Of a stretch of DNA of 64,000 bases, positions 54,627 to 63,462 are shown piece after piece. Source of the DNA: UBA6522 sp965205045. Lineage in GTDB: Bacteria > Pseudomonadota > Gammaproteobacteria > Steroidobacterales > Rariloculaceae. The DNA lies in assembly GCA_965205045.1 (NCBI GenBank), contig OZ242031.1:2728001-2792000 (forward strand). The letters run 5' to 3'. The notes beneath the pieces are model-generated. The model saw only the letters and a program-made list of their open reading frames with translations, was not told where the DNA came from and did not search any database. A program made the position numbers and the translations under genes. Each line of letters begins with the position of its first letter. The first letter of the stretch is position 1.

Positions 54627-56948
54627 ATGCGCTCCACCTGGAATCTTCCGCGAGTCCCATCCGGCGGTGTGGTCGCCGCTGCCACGGCGTGGCTGGCAGC
54701 CACCGTACTCGTCCACCGAATGCCCGAGCCCGTGGGATGGCTGCCGGCCCTGGGGTTGCTGGCCGCCGTGGCGGGCGCGTGGTGGTTCGCGCGCTGGCGG
54801 TGGCTGCTGTGGTTTGCCGCCGGGGCGATCTGGACCGCCGGGCACATTCACTCGCACTTGTCCGACTGGTTGCCGATCGAGCTTCAGAGCCAGGACTTTA
54901 CCGTATCGGGATGGGTAGACGGTTTTCCCAACGAATCGGCGGAGCAGGTGGGATTTTCGTTCCGGGTTCAGGCCGGCGAGCCCGAGGGAACTGTCCCGGA
55001 GCGGTTGCGCCTGACCTGGTACGATCCGCCGCCGGACGTGATCGGACCCGGCAGCGTGCTCGATCTCGTTGTCAGGCTCAAGCGGCCCCGCGGCCTGATG
55101 AATCCGGGCGGCTTCGATTACGCACGGTGGCTCTTTCAGGAGGGCTACGGGGCGACGGGGTACGTCCGGGAGGGCAGCGCCGCCGTGCACGAGACCGGCG
55201 GAATTCCAAGGCGGTGGCTGATGTTCCGCGCCCGTCTTGCCGAATCGATCCGGGCGGCGGCGGCGACGCCGGACGCGGCGGCACTGCAGGTGGCTCTGAG
55301 TATCGGCGAACGATACGGATTCGAGGATGCGCACTGGCGCACGTTGCAGCGCACGGGCACCAGTCACCTGGTTGCCATTTCGGGCCTGCATGTCGGCCTG
55401 GTGGCAGGATTGGTGTTTCTTCTCGTTCGCCGGGCGGCCTTGCGGCTGCCTGCGGCAGCAGCCACGCGCAATGCGGAACTGGCGGCGTGGGCCAGTATCC
55501 TCGCGGCGGCCCTGTACGCGGCGCTGGCCGGATTCACCGTTCCCACGCAGCGCGCGCTGATCATGCTGGTCGTAGGGCAACTGGCGTTGGTCAGCCGGCG
55601 TTCGGTGAGCATGTCCAGCGGACTTTCGGCTGCGGTCCTGCTGGTGGTTGCGTGGGATCCGGTTGCGCCGCTCAGCGCGTCATTCTGGTTGTCGTTCATT
55701 GCCGTGGCGCTGCTCTGGCAACTGGCGCGCAGCGAGCAGGCACGCGGACGGGAGCGCGGCGCATTGCGTCCGGTCGCCGCTATCGCACGCGTGCAATGGT
55801 GCATGAGCCTGGGTCTGGTACCGGTCACGGCACTGTTCTTCAACGAGGTTTCGCTGATCTCGCCCCTTGTCAACGTCATTGCCATTCCCCTGTTCAGCTT
55901 CGTGCTGGTGCCGTTGACGCTGGCTTCCGCTGCCATGGTGCAGGTGCATCCGGTGGGGGAGCATCTGGTCGCTCTCGCCGGTTTCCCCATGCAATGGACG
56001 TGGAACCTCATGGCCGCCGCCGGTGAATGGCCCGGGTCGTCGGTCCTTCTGGCGCCCCCGCCGCTTTGGATTCTGGCGGGCGCTGCCCTGGGCACCGCCG
56101 CGGCGCTGGCGGCGTTTCCCCTGCCTGCCCGCAACCTGGCGTGGCTGACGCTGGTGCCGATCCTCTGGTGGGAGCCGGCTCGACCCGACAAGGGCGGCGC
56201 CGAGATCGATGTCCTCGACGTGGGCCACGGGCTGGCGATTCTGGTCGAAACCCGTTCCCACACGCTGCTCTACGATGCCGGGGCGCTGTACCGCTCCGGA
56301 TTCGACACCGGCCGGGAGATCGTCCTCCCGGCCATGCGCGCGAAGTCGTGGAAATCGCTGGATATGGTGATGGTCAGCCATGCCGACAACGATCACGCCG
56401 GGGGCGTGCCGGCCGTGCTGGAAGAATTTCCCGACGCTCAAGTGCTCATGGGCCCGGACGTGGAACTGCCGGGAGGGGAGATCTGCCGGACCGGGCAGGC
56501 CTGGACGTGGGACGAGGTGCATTTCGAGGTCCTGCATCCCTATCCGGCGTTTCACCGCCGAGGCAACGACAGTTCGTGCGTCCTCAAGGTCGACACTCTG
56601 GCCGGCAGCCTGCTGTTGACGGGCGATGTGGAGAAGGCGGGGGAACGGGCGCTCATGGCCGATGCGGACGCGCTGTCCAGCGACGTCGTCGTCGTACCCC
56701 ATCACGGCAGCGCAACTTCGTCTTCGTCTGCACTCGTCGGCGCCACCGGAGCCCGATACGCGATCGTCTCTGCCGGCCACCTCAACCACTGGGGATTCCC
56801 GAAACCGCAGGTCGTCCAACGCTGGCAGGGCGCTGGGGCGGCGATCACATCGACTGGTGATGCGGGCTCATTTCGGGTGATATTCGAGCCCGGCAAGCCG
56901 GTTCAAGTGCAAGGACAGCGCGCCAGGCAGCGTCGATACTGGAACTGA
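54627..56948 (+). CDS. comEC: DNA internalisation competence protein ComEC/Rec2
   Basis: 773 residues. N-terminal membrane helices and an OB-like segment are followed by the competence channel domain (ISGLHVGLVAGLVFLLVRR, AALYAALAGFTVPTQRALIM), and a C-terminal metallo-beta-lactamase-like nuclease domain (DVLDVGHGLAILVE, VSHADNDHAGGVP, TGDVEKAG, VPHHGSATSSS). It moves single-stranded DNA into the cell. The last 557 bp are duplicated at 62611-63185 beyond the defence island. Confidence 0.95.
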   Translation: MRSTWNLPRVPSGGVVAAATAWLAATVLVHRMPEPVGWLPALGLLAAVAGAWWFARWRWLLWFAAGAIWTAGHIHSHLSDWLPIELQSQDFTVSGWVDGFPNESAEQVGFSFRVQAGEPEGTVPERLRLTWYDPPPDVIGPGSVLDLVVRLKRPRGLMNPGGFDYARWLFQEGYGATGYVREGSAAVHETGGIPRRWLMFRARLAESIRAAAATPDAAALQVALSIGERYGFEDAHWRTLQRTGTSHLVAISGLHVGLVAGLVFLLVRRAALRLPAAAATRNAELAAWASILAAALYAALAGFTVPTQRALIMLVVGQLALVSRRSVSMSSGLSAAVLLVVAWDPVAPLSASFWLSFIAVALLWQLARSEQARGRERGALRPVAAIARVQWCMSLGLVPVTALFFNEVSLISPLVNVIAIPLFSFVLVPLTLASAAMVQVHPVGEHLVALAGFPMQWTWNLMAAAGEWPGSSVLLAPPPLWILAGAALGTAAALAAFPLPARNLAWLTLVPILWWEPARPDKGGAEIDVLDVGHGLAILVETRSHTLLYDAGALYRSGFDTGREIVLPAMRAKSWKSLDMVMVSHADNDHAGGVPAVLEEFPDAQVLMGPDVELPGGEICRTGQAWTWDEVHFEVLHPYPAFHRRGNDSSCVLKVDTLAGSLLLTGDVEKAGERALMADADALSSDVVVVPHHGSATSSSSALVGATGARYAIVSAGHLNHWGFPKPQVVQRWQGAGAAITSTGDAGSFRVIFEPGKPVQVQGQRARQRRYWN

Positions 56949-57005
56949 CCTTATTCATGAACGTACAAGTGCAGCGAACATTGGATTGTGTTCACTAGTA
57001 TGCTA

Positions 57006-57024
57006 TGTTCATAAATAATGAACA
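57006..57024. promoter_or_regulatory. Perfect palindrome, likely operator of the AbiEi-like gene
   Basis: TGTTCAT-AAATA-ATGAACA lies 19 bp before the start codon, with related TTCATGAAC at about 56954-56962 and further GTTCA half-sites between. Type IV antitoxins of the AbiEi kind repress their own promoter by binding inverted repeats, so this fits negative autoregulation. Confidence 0.6.
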
Positions 57025-57042
57025 CACAATATATTTGAACAA

Positions 57043-58065
57043 ATGCAGTTCACAACCAACCAGCCCGATACCATCCTGGATACGGCCATCCAGATCGTAG
57101 GGGAAAGAACGGGGCTTGATCTGGTCGCCATTGAACCTGAGCTCGGGCCAGATCTGCTGATACGCATTAACAATGCGCCCGTCGCCACAGAATATCGGGT
57201 CGAGATAAAGCAGTATCTCAACAAACAAGCCGTCGGGCTCCTGGCCGCCAACCTGGCCCAGAATCACATGCCGATCATGCTGGTCGCAGACTACGTCAAT
57301 CGGCAGCAGGCCGATCGACTCCGGCGTCTGGATATTCCGTTTATCGATACCGCCGGTAATGCTTACGTCAACGAACCACCCGTCTTCGTTTTCGCGACCG
57401 GTAGCAAGCCGGAAACTCTACCCACCGCGAAGCCTCGCGTACGGCTGTTCCAGCCGACAGGGCTAAAGCACATTTTTGCCTTGCTTAACCAGCCCGGATT
57501 GGAGCAAAAACCGTATCGGGAACAAGCCAAGGTTGCCGGCATCGCCTTGGGTGCTGTCGCCTGGATCATGCGCGACCTGCGCGACGGTGGCTATCTCATC
57601 ACACCGACACCGGGAAACCGGCGCCTCATCAGCAAGCGAGCCCTGGCTGATCTCTGGGTAGAGAATTACCCGGCGCGTCTTCGCCAGAAGCTATTGCTCG
57701 GTCGGTATACCACAACGCGCAAGCGCTGGTGGCTTGATACGGACATCGCCGAACATCGCGGCTATTGGGGTGGAGAAATTGCCGCTGATCGACTGACCCA
57801 CTACCTGAAACCGACAAATGCAACCATCTATGCGGACAAGCTGCCGCCCCGACTGCTGCTTGAGAACCGCCTGCACAATGCGCCCAATGGCAACATTGAA
57901 ATTCTAAGGCGGTTCTGGCGGTTCGACTATGAGGCGAAGGCTATGCAGGTCGTTCCGCCATTATTGGTAAACGCGGATCTGATCGCGACCGGTGAAGGGC
58001 GCAACATCGAAGTTGCCCGCATGGTGCATGACGAACATGTTGCTCGACATCTCGCCGAGGATTGA
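57043..58065 (+). CDS. AbiEi-type antitoxin/transcription regulator (type IV TA), no toxin seen
   Basis: 340 residues. The N-terminal part (EYRVEIKQYLNKQAVGLLAANL and IPFIDTAGNAYVNEPPVFVF) and the later LLLGRY, RWWLDTDIAEHRGYWGGEIA and NADLIATGEGRNIEVAR segments match the AbiEi_2-type pattern. A helix-turn-helix lies between (YREQAKVAGIALGAVAWIMR). Family members pair with an AbiEii nucleotidyltransferase toxin, but the next gene is convergent and different, so this is an orphan. It is the first gene after the comEC duplication point. Confidence 0.65.
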   Translation: MQFTTNQPDTILDTAIQIVGERTGLDLVAIEPELGPDLLIRINNAPVATEYRVEIKQYLNKQAVGLLAANLAQNHMPIMLVADYVNRQQADRLRRLDIPFIDTAGNAYVNEPPVFVFATGSKPETLPTAKPRVRLFQPTGLKHIFALLNQPGLEQKPYREQAKVAGIALGAVAWIMRDLRDGGYLITPTPGNRRLISKRALADLWVENYPARLRQKLLLGRYTTTRKRWWLDTDIAEHRGYWGGEIAADRLTHYLKPTNATIYADKLPPRLLLENRLHNAPNGNIEILRRFWRFDYEAKAMQVVPPLLVNADLIATGEGRNIEVARMVHDEHVARHLAED

Positions 58066-58118
58066 TCGGGCGATTGCGACGGTTATTTCGACCTCGCAGA
58101 CATTGGCATTGGTCGGAT

Positions 58119-58880
58119 TTATTGCGTGTCCGCAGGGATAGCGTGCTGTTGAAGGAATGCCTGGATCCCGCCGTGCGGAATTCGCTTGAGCTTGCCGAAG
58201 TTTGTGTCTTCGTTATAGTCCTTCCCCTCATCGGCTTTGCGCCCGTATGTGGTGCTATCAAGTGGAAGGCCCTGCTCCATTTTATGTACACCCAACTTGC
58301 TGGGGATGCAGGGAGTCTCATAGTTGCCAAACCACAGACCGCCGGATTCCATCAACCGTTTGTCGCGCGCCTCGACCAATTCGATCATGGAAAAGACTTC
58401 GAGGTCGATGATTGTTGGGGTAACTGCGGCCGGCTGATTCGTTGCCTCTTGAAGCTGATACGCAATGACAAGCATGGCGTCGGTCGCCGGGACGACGTTC
58501 TTGACAGTCACCTTCTGTGTGAGCCTCGCGGAGGGTTCACGGGGCGTAGGGGGCTTTTTCGTCGGCACGTCAGGGTTGTCGACGAAGATGAGCTTCAGTT
58601 CGACCCGCAATTCCAACTCATCGTGGACGTAGTCTGGGTAACCCTCTCGGTCGCCAAGAATGCCTTGGTGCTTCGTCAGTCCCACATCGGCGACATCGCC
58701 GAGATGAGGGATCATTGCATCCATGAGCGTTCCGACGATGGTTCCCACCTGCGACGGTTCGATGTCGGCGAGAGCCAGTTTTGGCAGCATGAGACTCGTG
58801 AACTGGACTTCGAGAAGCGGACGAAGCGCGTTACGAAGTTCATTAAGTTGTTTGACTGTGATGCGGGATTCGGAAGTCAA
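58119..58880 (-). CDS. Probable restriction endonuclease (PD-(D/E)xK type)
   Basis: 253 residues from a TTG that overlaps the stop of the upstream XRE gene (TTGA). The segment GYPDYVHDELELRVELKLIF contains a PD...ExK pattern typical of nuclease active sites. No family is named from memory. The context supports restriction: a helix-turn-helix gene directly upstream, as in controller-endonuclease pairs, and a divergent DNA methyltransferase. Confidence 0.6.
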   Translation of the reverse strand: MTSESRITVKQLNELRNALRPLLEVQFTSLMLPKLALADIEPSQVGTIVGTLMDAMIPHLGDVADVGLTKHQGILGDREGYPDYVHDELELRVELKLIFVDNPDVPTKKPPTPREPSARLTQKVTVKNVVPATDAMLVIAYQLQEATNQPAAVTPTIIDLEVFSMIELVEARDKRLMESGGLWFGNYETPCIPSKLGVHKMEQGLPLDSTTYGRKADEGKDYNEDTNFGKLKRIPHGGIQAFLQQHAIPADTQ

Positions 58881-59158
58881 GCGGCACCTGCCTGATCTGA
58901 CTTGGAGGAGGATTTGGAAGCCAAAGCCCGCGTAAGGCTTTGAGGGAGCACTTCGTCGATACAGATACCCAAGCGCATACACCACTCCGCAGTCTCAACC
59001 AAGTCGATCCTGCGCTCGCAGGTCTCGACCTTTGATACGTAAGGCTGTGGTTTACCCAGCAGGTGGGCCAGTTGCGTTTGCGTAATGCCTTTGTGCTTTC
59101 TCGCTCGCCTGAGCCTGGCTACGAACTCAAGATATCGAGGATCATGGGCTGCGTGCAT
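58877..59158 (-). CDS. XRE-family helix-turn-helix controller protein
   Basis: 93 residues. The Cro/C1-type HTH is clear: LRRARKHKGITQTQLAHLLG followed by KPQPYVSKVETCERRID. It precedes the putative endonuclease with overlapping stop/start (TTGA). Controller (C) proteins of restriction systems activate the endonuclease after a delay. The frame extends to an ATG at 59221, which is an alternative start. Confidence 0.75.
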   Translation of the reverse strand: MHAAHDPRYLEFVARLRRARKHKGITQTQLAHLLGKPQPYVSKVETCERRIDLVETAEWCMRLGICIDEVLPQSLTRALASKSSSKSDQAGAA

Positions 59159-59232
59159 TAGTGGCTTCCATTGGCGGCGGCGCTTGCGTGGCCTACCTGC
59201 AGGCGTCAGACTCTCATTCATTGCAAAATATT

Positions 59233-59290
59233 CCAAATTGGTATATATGGTTTTGTCGTGACCACCGTCTTGACACATCTCCCAAATTGC
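59233..59290. promoter_or_regulatory. Divergent promoter region with CCAAATTG repeats
   Basis: Between the controller and the methyltransferase lies the palindrome CCAAATTGG (59233-59241), and CCAAATTG recurs at 59282-59289. TTGACA is at 59270-59275. Two spaced half-palindromes are what a C-protein would bind. The -10 assignments are not clear. Confidence 0.4.
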
Positions 59291-59328
59291 TTGTACGGTG
59301 TTCCAACATCGGTGCCACACGGAAAATC

Positions 59329-61356
59329 ATGGCGAAGCGACACTGGAATCGTGAGGGTGACCTTGAGTCCCTGTTCGTGCGTCTGGAAGAGCTCGTATTG
59401 GCGAACTCCGGGGAGGACGAGTTCGAGGAGGTATTTAAGCTGCTTGTTGCGAAGCTGTGGGATGAACGGTCAGGGAAGCGGCCGCGGTTTCGTGCGCGTG
59501 AAACCGAAGAAGCGACCTACCAAGGGGTTTGCGGGCTGCTCCGTGAGGCGTCGAGCGCTTGGCCGGGCATTCTGGTTACGGATGCAACCCCTCGCCTGAG
59601 CCCGGCCCATCTCCAAGTGTGCGTCGAGGCGTTTTCCAGACACACCGTGCTGGCCAATGACCTGCAAGCGCTGGACGGATTCTTTGAGTACTTGGTATCT
59701 AGAAGCTCGAAGGGCGCGAAGGGCCAGTACTTCACGCCGAGGCACGTTGTAGAGCTTTGCGTTCGTCTTCTTCGTCCGGGCCGAAGGGAGACTGTCTGCG
59801 ACCCCGGGTGCGGATCGGGAGGGTTCTTGCTGCACGCGATGAGGTATGTCCGTCAGCAAGAGGGTCTGTCGGATGCGGCGGCGCGAGAGTATTGCCGCAA
59901 GTACATATGGGGCTTCGACATCGACGGCAGAGCGGTTCGTGTTGCGAAGGCGCTTATGTTGGTAGCTGGCGACGGCAGTGCAAACTTCGTTCGGTTAAAT
60001 AGTTTACTCCAGCCGGAAATGGGCGGACTCTTCCAGTTGCCGGGCGACGACGGCGAGGACGATGGCCCGCTAACTGTTGAGGACGTGTGCCGCGGACGCA
60101 GGAGGCGGCACGTCGGGTTTGATGTGATCTTGACGAACCCTCCGTTCGCAGGCGAAGTGAGGGAACGGCACATTCTCGACAGCTATACAGTAAGTAGTGG
60201 CCGGAAACGTGTGGAACGCGACATCTTGTTCATTGAGCGGTGTGTACGGTTGTTGCGTCCGGGCGGCAGACTCGGAATAGTCCTTCCTCACAACAAGTTT
60301 GCCGGGTCCGCCTTTCGCCACGTAAGGCATTGGCTGCTCGGCGAAGCTCAGGTATTGGGTGTCGTGAGCTTGGGCAGGAATACATTCCTGCCTCACACAC
60401 ACCAAAAGGCGAGCGTGCTTCTCGCGAGGCGCCGTGAGAAGGGCGAAAGAAGGAGACGGGACGAACGGGTCTTTTTCGCCGTCAGCGAAAGGAGCGGAAA
60501 AGACTCCAAGGGGCGCTATGTGCTGCGTAATGGGGCGGCAGCGACCACGACCTCGACGTTGTGGGACTGCGTGGACCATGACTTCGACGCGATTGTCCGT
60601 GCCTTTCATGAGGCAGAATTAAAGGCTGGGGGGGGTGATCGCGCCCAAACCCCGGCATTGTGCGCCACCAGATCCACTACCAATCTGGGCGGAGATATCG
60701 TTCTCGCGCCAGAGCGGTACGATCCTCGCCGATCGTTGTCGGTCGCGGAAGGCGCGGTTCCGCTCGGTGATGTCGTGGAAGTTCTTCATGTGACTAAAAG
60801 TCCAAACCGAATGGAAAGATCGCCGGCGCTGGTGCTTGATACCTCGGACGCGAGGGAGGGGATTGTCAGTTGCCGCAAAGGACCAATCTCGGTGCGCGAG
60901 ATCGGGAGCACCAAGAAGCTTGTGCGACGTGGCTGCGTGTTGATTTCACGGCTGAGACCTTACTTGAGACAAGTAGCCTACGTTGATAGCGAGGTTCCAG
61001 GATGGGGTGCGGATGTGCCGATGTACTGCTCGACGGAGTTCTTCGTGCTGCGGTCCGCGGACAATCGACCGATCAGCTTCCTGGTGCCGTTTTTGCTCTC
61101 TGAACCTGTACAGACCGTGCTTGCGGCATCGCAAGAAGGCGGACACCATCCAAGATTCAATCAGAACACCTTGCTGGAACTGCCCATACCCCATGTTCTG
61201 ATCGAACGACGTGAAGAGGACTCGCGACGGGTGGAAGAGGCGGTTTCCCTGTTCCGCAGATCGGAGCAACTCAGGGACCAGCTTGTCGAAATGACGACCG
61301 GCGTGGTCGGAGGCATGAGAGCTGACGCCCCGGTTGAACCGGGGATTGGTCCTTGA
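59329..61356 (+). CDS. N6-adenine DNA methyltransferase with fused specificity-like C-terminus
   Basis: 675 residues with type I HsdM-like features: KGQYFTPRHVVELCVRLL, SAM motif DPGCGSGGFLLHAMR, catalytic NPPFAGEV, then IVLPHNKFAGSAFRHVR and HTHQKASVLLA. The C-terminal ~220 residues (LGDVVEVLHVTKSPN ... HHPRFNQNTLLELPIP) look like an HsdS-type target recognition domain, so modification and specificity are on one chain. The separate putative endonuclease and controller are divergent. The ATG at 59329 was chosen over an upstream open frame that would run through the promoter region. Confidence 0.85.
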   Translation: MAKRHWNREGDLESLFVRLEELVLANSGEDEFEEVFKLLVAKLWDERSGKRPRFRARETEEATYQGVCGLLREASSAWPGILVTDATPRLSPAHLQVCVEAFSRHTVLANDLQALDGFFEYLVSRSSKGAKGQYFTPRHVVELCVRLLRPGRRETVCDPGCGSGGFLLHAMRYVRQQEGLSDAAAREYCRKYIWGFDIDGRAVRVAKALMLVAGDGSANFVRLNSLLQPEMGGLFQLPGDDGEDDGPLTVEDVCRGRRRRHVGFDVILTNPPFAGEVRERHILDSYTVSSGRKRVERDILFIERCVRLLRPGGRLGIVLPHNKFAGSAFRHVRHWLLGEAQVLGVVSLGRNTFLPHTHQKASVLLARRREKGERRRRDERVFFAVSERSGKDSKGRYVLRNGAAATTTSTLWDCVDHDFDAIVRAFHEAELKAGGGDRAQTPALCATRSTTNLGGDIVLAPERYDPRRSLSVAEGAVPLGDVVEVLHVTKSPNRMERSPALVLDTSDAREGIVSCRKGPISVREIGSTKKLVRRGCVLISRLRPYLRQVAYVDSEVPGWGADVPMYCSTEFFVLRSADNRPISFLVPFLLSEPVQTVLAASQEGGHHPRFNQNTLLELPIPHVLIERREEDSRRVEEAVSLFRRSEQLRDQLVEMTTGVVGGMRADAPVEPGIGP

Positions 61357-61400
61357 TCTATAGTCCATCCAGCAGATTTTGCGGCATGTAAAATGGCCCC

Positions 61401-62501
61401 ATGAACGCCCTAAACATCAACACGCGGTTCGAGCGCGAACCGCCGCCGGTTTTCGCCGGGCGCGAGGCTGAGATCGGGCAGATTCGGCTGTTTTGCGAAG
61501 AGGTGCGGAAACGCGGGTCGAACCGCAACGGCATTATTCTGGTGGAAGGCCCCCCGGGAATCGGGAAAACGGCATTTCTGGTCGAGCTGGGCCGCCGCGC
61601 GGAGGCGTGGGGAGTAAGGGCAGCCTCCCTGAATGCCGAGATCCTGGATGACAATGGCGTGGTCGTCCCGCGCCTGATCGATCTGGTGCGGAGAACGGGA
61701 TTCCGCATTCCGCAAGGGTTGAAGAATCTGAGCGGGGGTAGCGTCGCAGGGTTTGGATTGCAATGGCGCGGGCCGACCGCGAGCAGCACGCTGCACCATT
61801 TCAGCGATTTGAAGAGAAAACCCGATGCCGTCGGTCTGGTCGCCATCGACGAGATTCAGACGCTCCCGGAAGCCGCGTCCGCCGCGATACAAACGCTCCA
61901 CAAGGGCGAACATGGGCTGCCCTTCGTGGTCGTTTGCGCGGGGCTGTCGAATAGCGCGCGCGTGCTGGCGGAGCGGGGCGTCTCCCGAATCGATCAGCCG
62001 ATTTCACTGCAAAATCTGTCGATGGAAAGCGCGCATCGGGCCGTGAATGAAGGGTTGCGCGCGCGTTTGGAAGGGACGCCCGTGGCCGATGCGCCGCACA
62101 CCCGAACCGAACCCGCGCTGCACGAATTGGTAGAGCAAACGGAAGGATTCCCCAGGCACCTGGCCGTGGTGCAAAGATCGGCGCTGGAAAGCATGGATGC
62201 TCTGGGCAGATGCGATTGGGACAGGGCCATCGAGGCCAACGACCGTCTGCGCAGGCAATACTATGCGCAGCGCCTGGGCAGCATTGCCCATGGGACGTGG
62301 CTGGCGAGAGTAGCCCGAGCCGTTGGAGACGCGGGAAAGCCGGGGATTGGGCAACCGGCGCTGATGCCCCTTCTCGGCAACTCCACCGAACGGCTCGACG
62401 CCGCGTTGCGCATGGGGTTGGTGCGTGCAACGGATTTGGGCCTGTACGTGGCGGGCATTCCCTCATTGGCCGCCTACATCGCGGATCAGGACCCTGGGTA
62501 G
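61401..62501 (+). CDS. AAA ATPase (P-loop NTPase) of a defence-type island
   Basis: 366 residues. The N-terminus is VFAGREAEIGQIRLFCEEV, then Walker A LVEGPPGIGKTAFL, Walker B VGLVAIDEIQTLP, and a sensor-type strand FVVVCAGLSNSARVL. The C-terminal portion is helical. This resembles STAND/ORC-like AAA proteins that occur with restriction or phage-defence genes. No effector domain is visible. It is 44 bp after the methyltransferase; beyond it the broken comEC copy begins. Confidence 0.75.
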   Translation: MNALNINTRFEREPPPVFAGREAEIGQIRLFCEEVRKRGSNRNGIILVEGPPGIGKTAFLVELGRRAEAWGVRAASLNAEILDDNGVVVPRLIDLVRRTGFRIPQGLKNLSGGSVAGFGLQWRGPTASSTLHHFSDLKRKPDAVGLVAIDEIQTLPEAASAAIQTLHKGEHGLPFVVVCAGLSNSARVLAERGVSRIDQPISLQNLSMESAHRAVNEGLRARLEGTPVADAPHTRTEPALHELVEQTEGFPRHLAVVQRSALESMDALGRCDWDRAIEANDRLRRQYYAQRLGSIAHGTWLARVARAVGDAGKPGIGQPALMPLLGNSTERLDAALRMGLVRATDLGLYVAGIPSLAAYIADQDPG

Positions 62502-62610
62502 CCCGTTGGCATGGTGTCCCGAGACTCCAGCAAGGAGGACGAGGGTACAACGACGCGATCGGAACCCGAATGTCATCCCGGACGAGGATTGTCGATGCGC
62601 CGCCTGCTGC

Positions 62611-63185
62611 GCCGACAACGATCATATCGGGGGCGTGCCCGCGGTGCTGGAAGCGTTTCCCGATGCTGAAGTGCTCATGGGGCCGGATGTTGAACTGCCG
62701 GGAGGGGAACTCTGCCGGACCGGGCAGGCCTGGACGTGGGATGGGGTGCATTTCGGGTCCTGCATCCCTATCCGGCGTTTCACCGCCGGGGCAACGACAG
62801 TTCGTGCGTCCTCAAAATAGTCACTCTGGCCGGCAGCCTGCTGTTGACGGGCGATGTGGAGGCAGCAGGGGAACGGGCGCTCATGGCCGATGCAGCCACG
62901 CTGTCCAGCGATGTGGTCGTCGTACCCCATCACGGCAGCGCGACATCGTCTTCGTCTGCACTCGTCGGCGCCACCGGAGCCCGATACGCGATCGTCTCTG
63001 CCGGCCACCTGAATCACTGGGGGTTCCCGAAACCGCAGGTCATCGAGCGATGGCAGCGCGCGGGGGCTGCGATGATGTCCACCGGAGACTACGGCGCCAT
63101 CAGCGTGACGCTTGAGCCCGGCGCACCGGTGAAGGTGCAGGGGCTACGCGAACGGCAGCGCCGATATTGGAACGCCGGTGATTAG
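62611..63185 (+). pseudogene. Broken second copy of the comEC 3' end
   Basis: Aligns with 56392-56948 from GCCGACAACGATCA to the stop (roughly 85% by eye). The protein motifs VPHHGSATSSSSALVGATGA and RWQRAGAAMMSTGDYG are recognisable. One base is missing near 62754 (CATTTCGGGTCC against CATTTCGAGGTCC), which shifts the frame, and there is no N-terminal part. It marks the right boundary of the defence island. Confidence 0.85.
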
Positions 63186-63462
63186 CCTTTGCCGGTGTGT
63201 TCGTGATCGTGGTAACCACTACTATGTCCTTTGGGTACATACCTCGCTCCAAAAACACTATAGAATTCCATATCCTTCATCGGAAAATTAGCTGATGGAG
63301 CCCGAGAAAGAGGTGTTTACGCCAGACGAATCGACACGTTCGCTAAACGTCTCGAACAGGCTTTCGTTTCGTCATCCGAGGGACGGGGGAACACGGCACC
63401 GCGAAGTCGCTTCGAATGTGACCGTTGCACCGTCGCAAATCGCTGAGGTCACTCACGACGAT

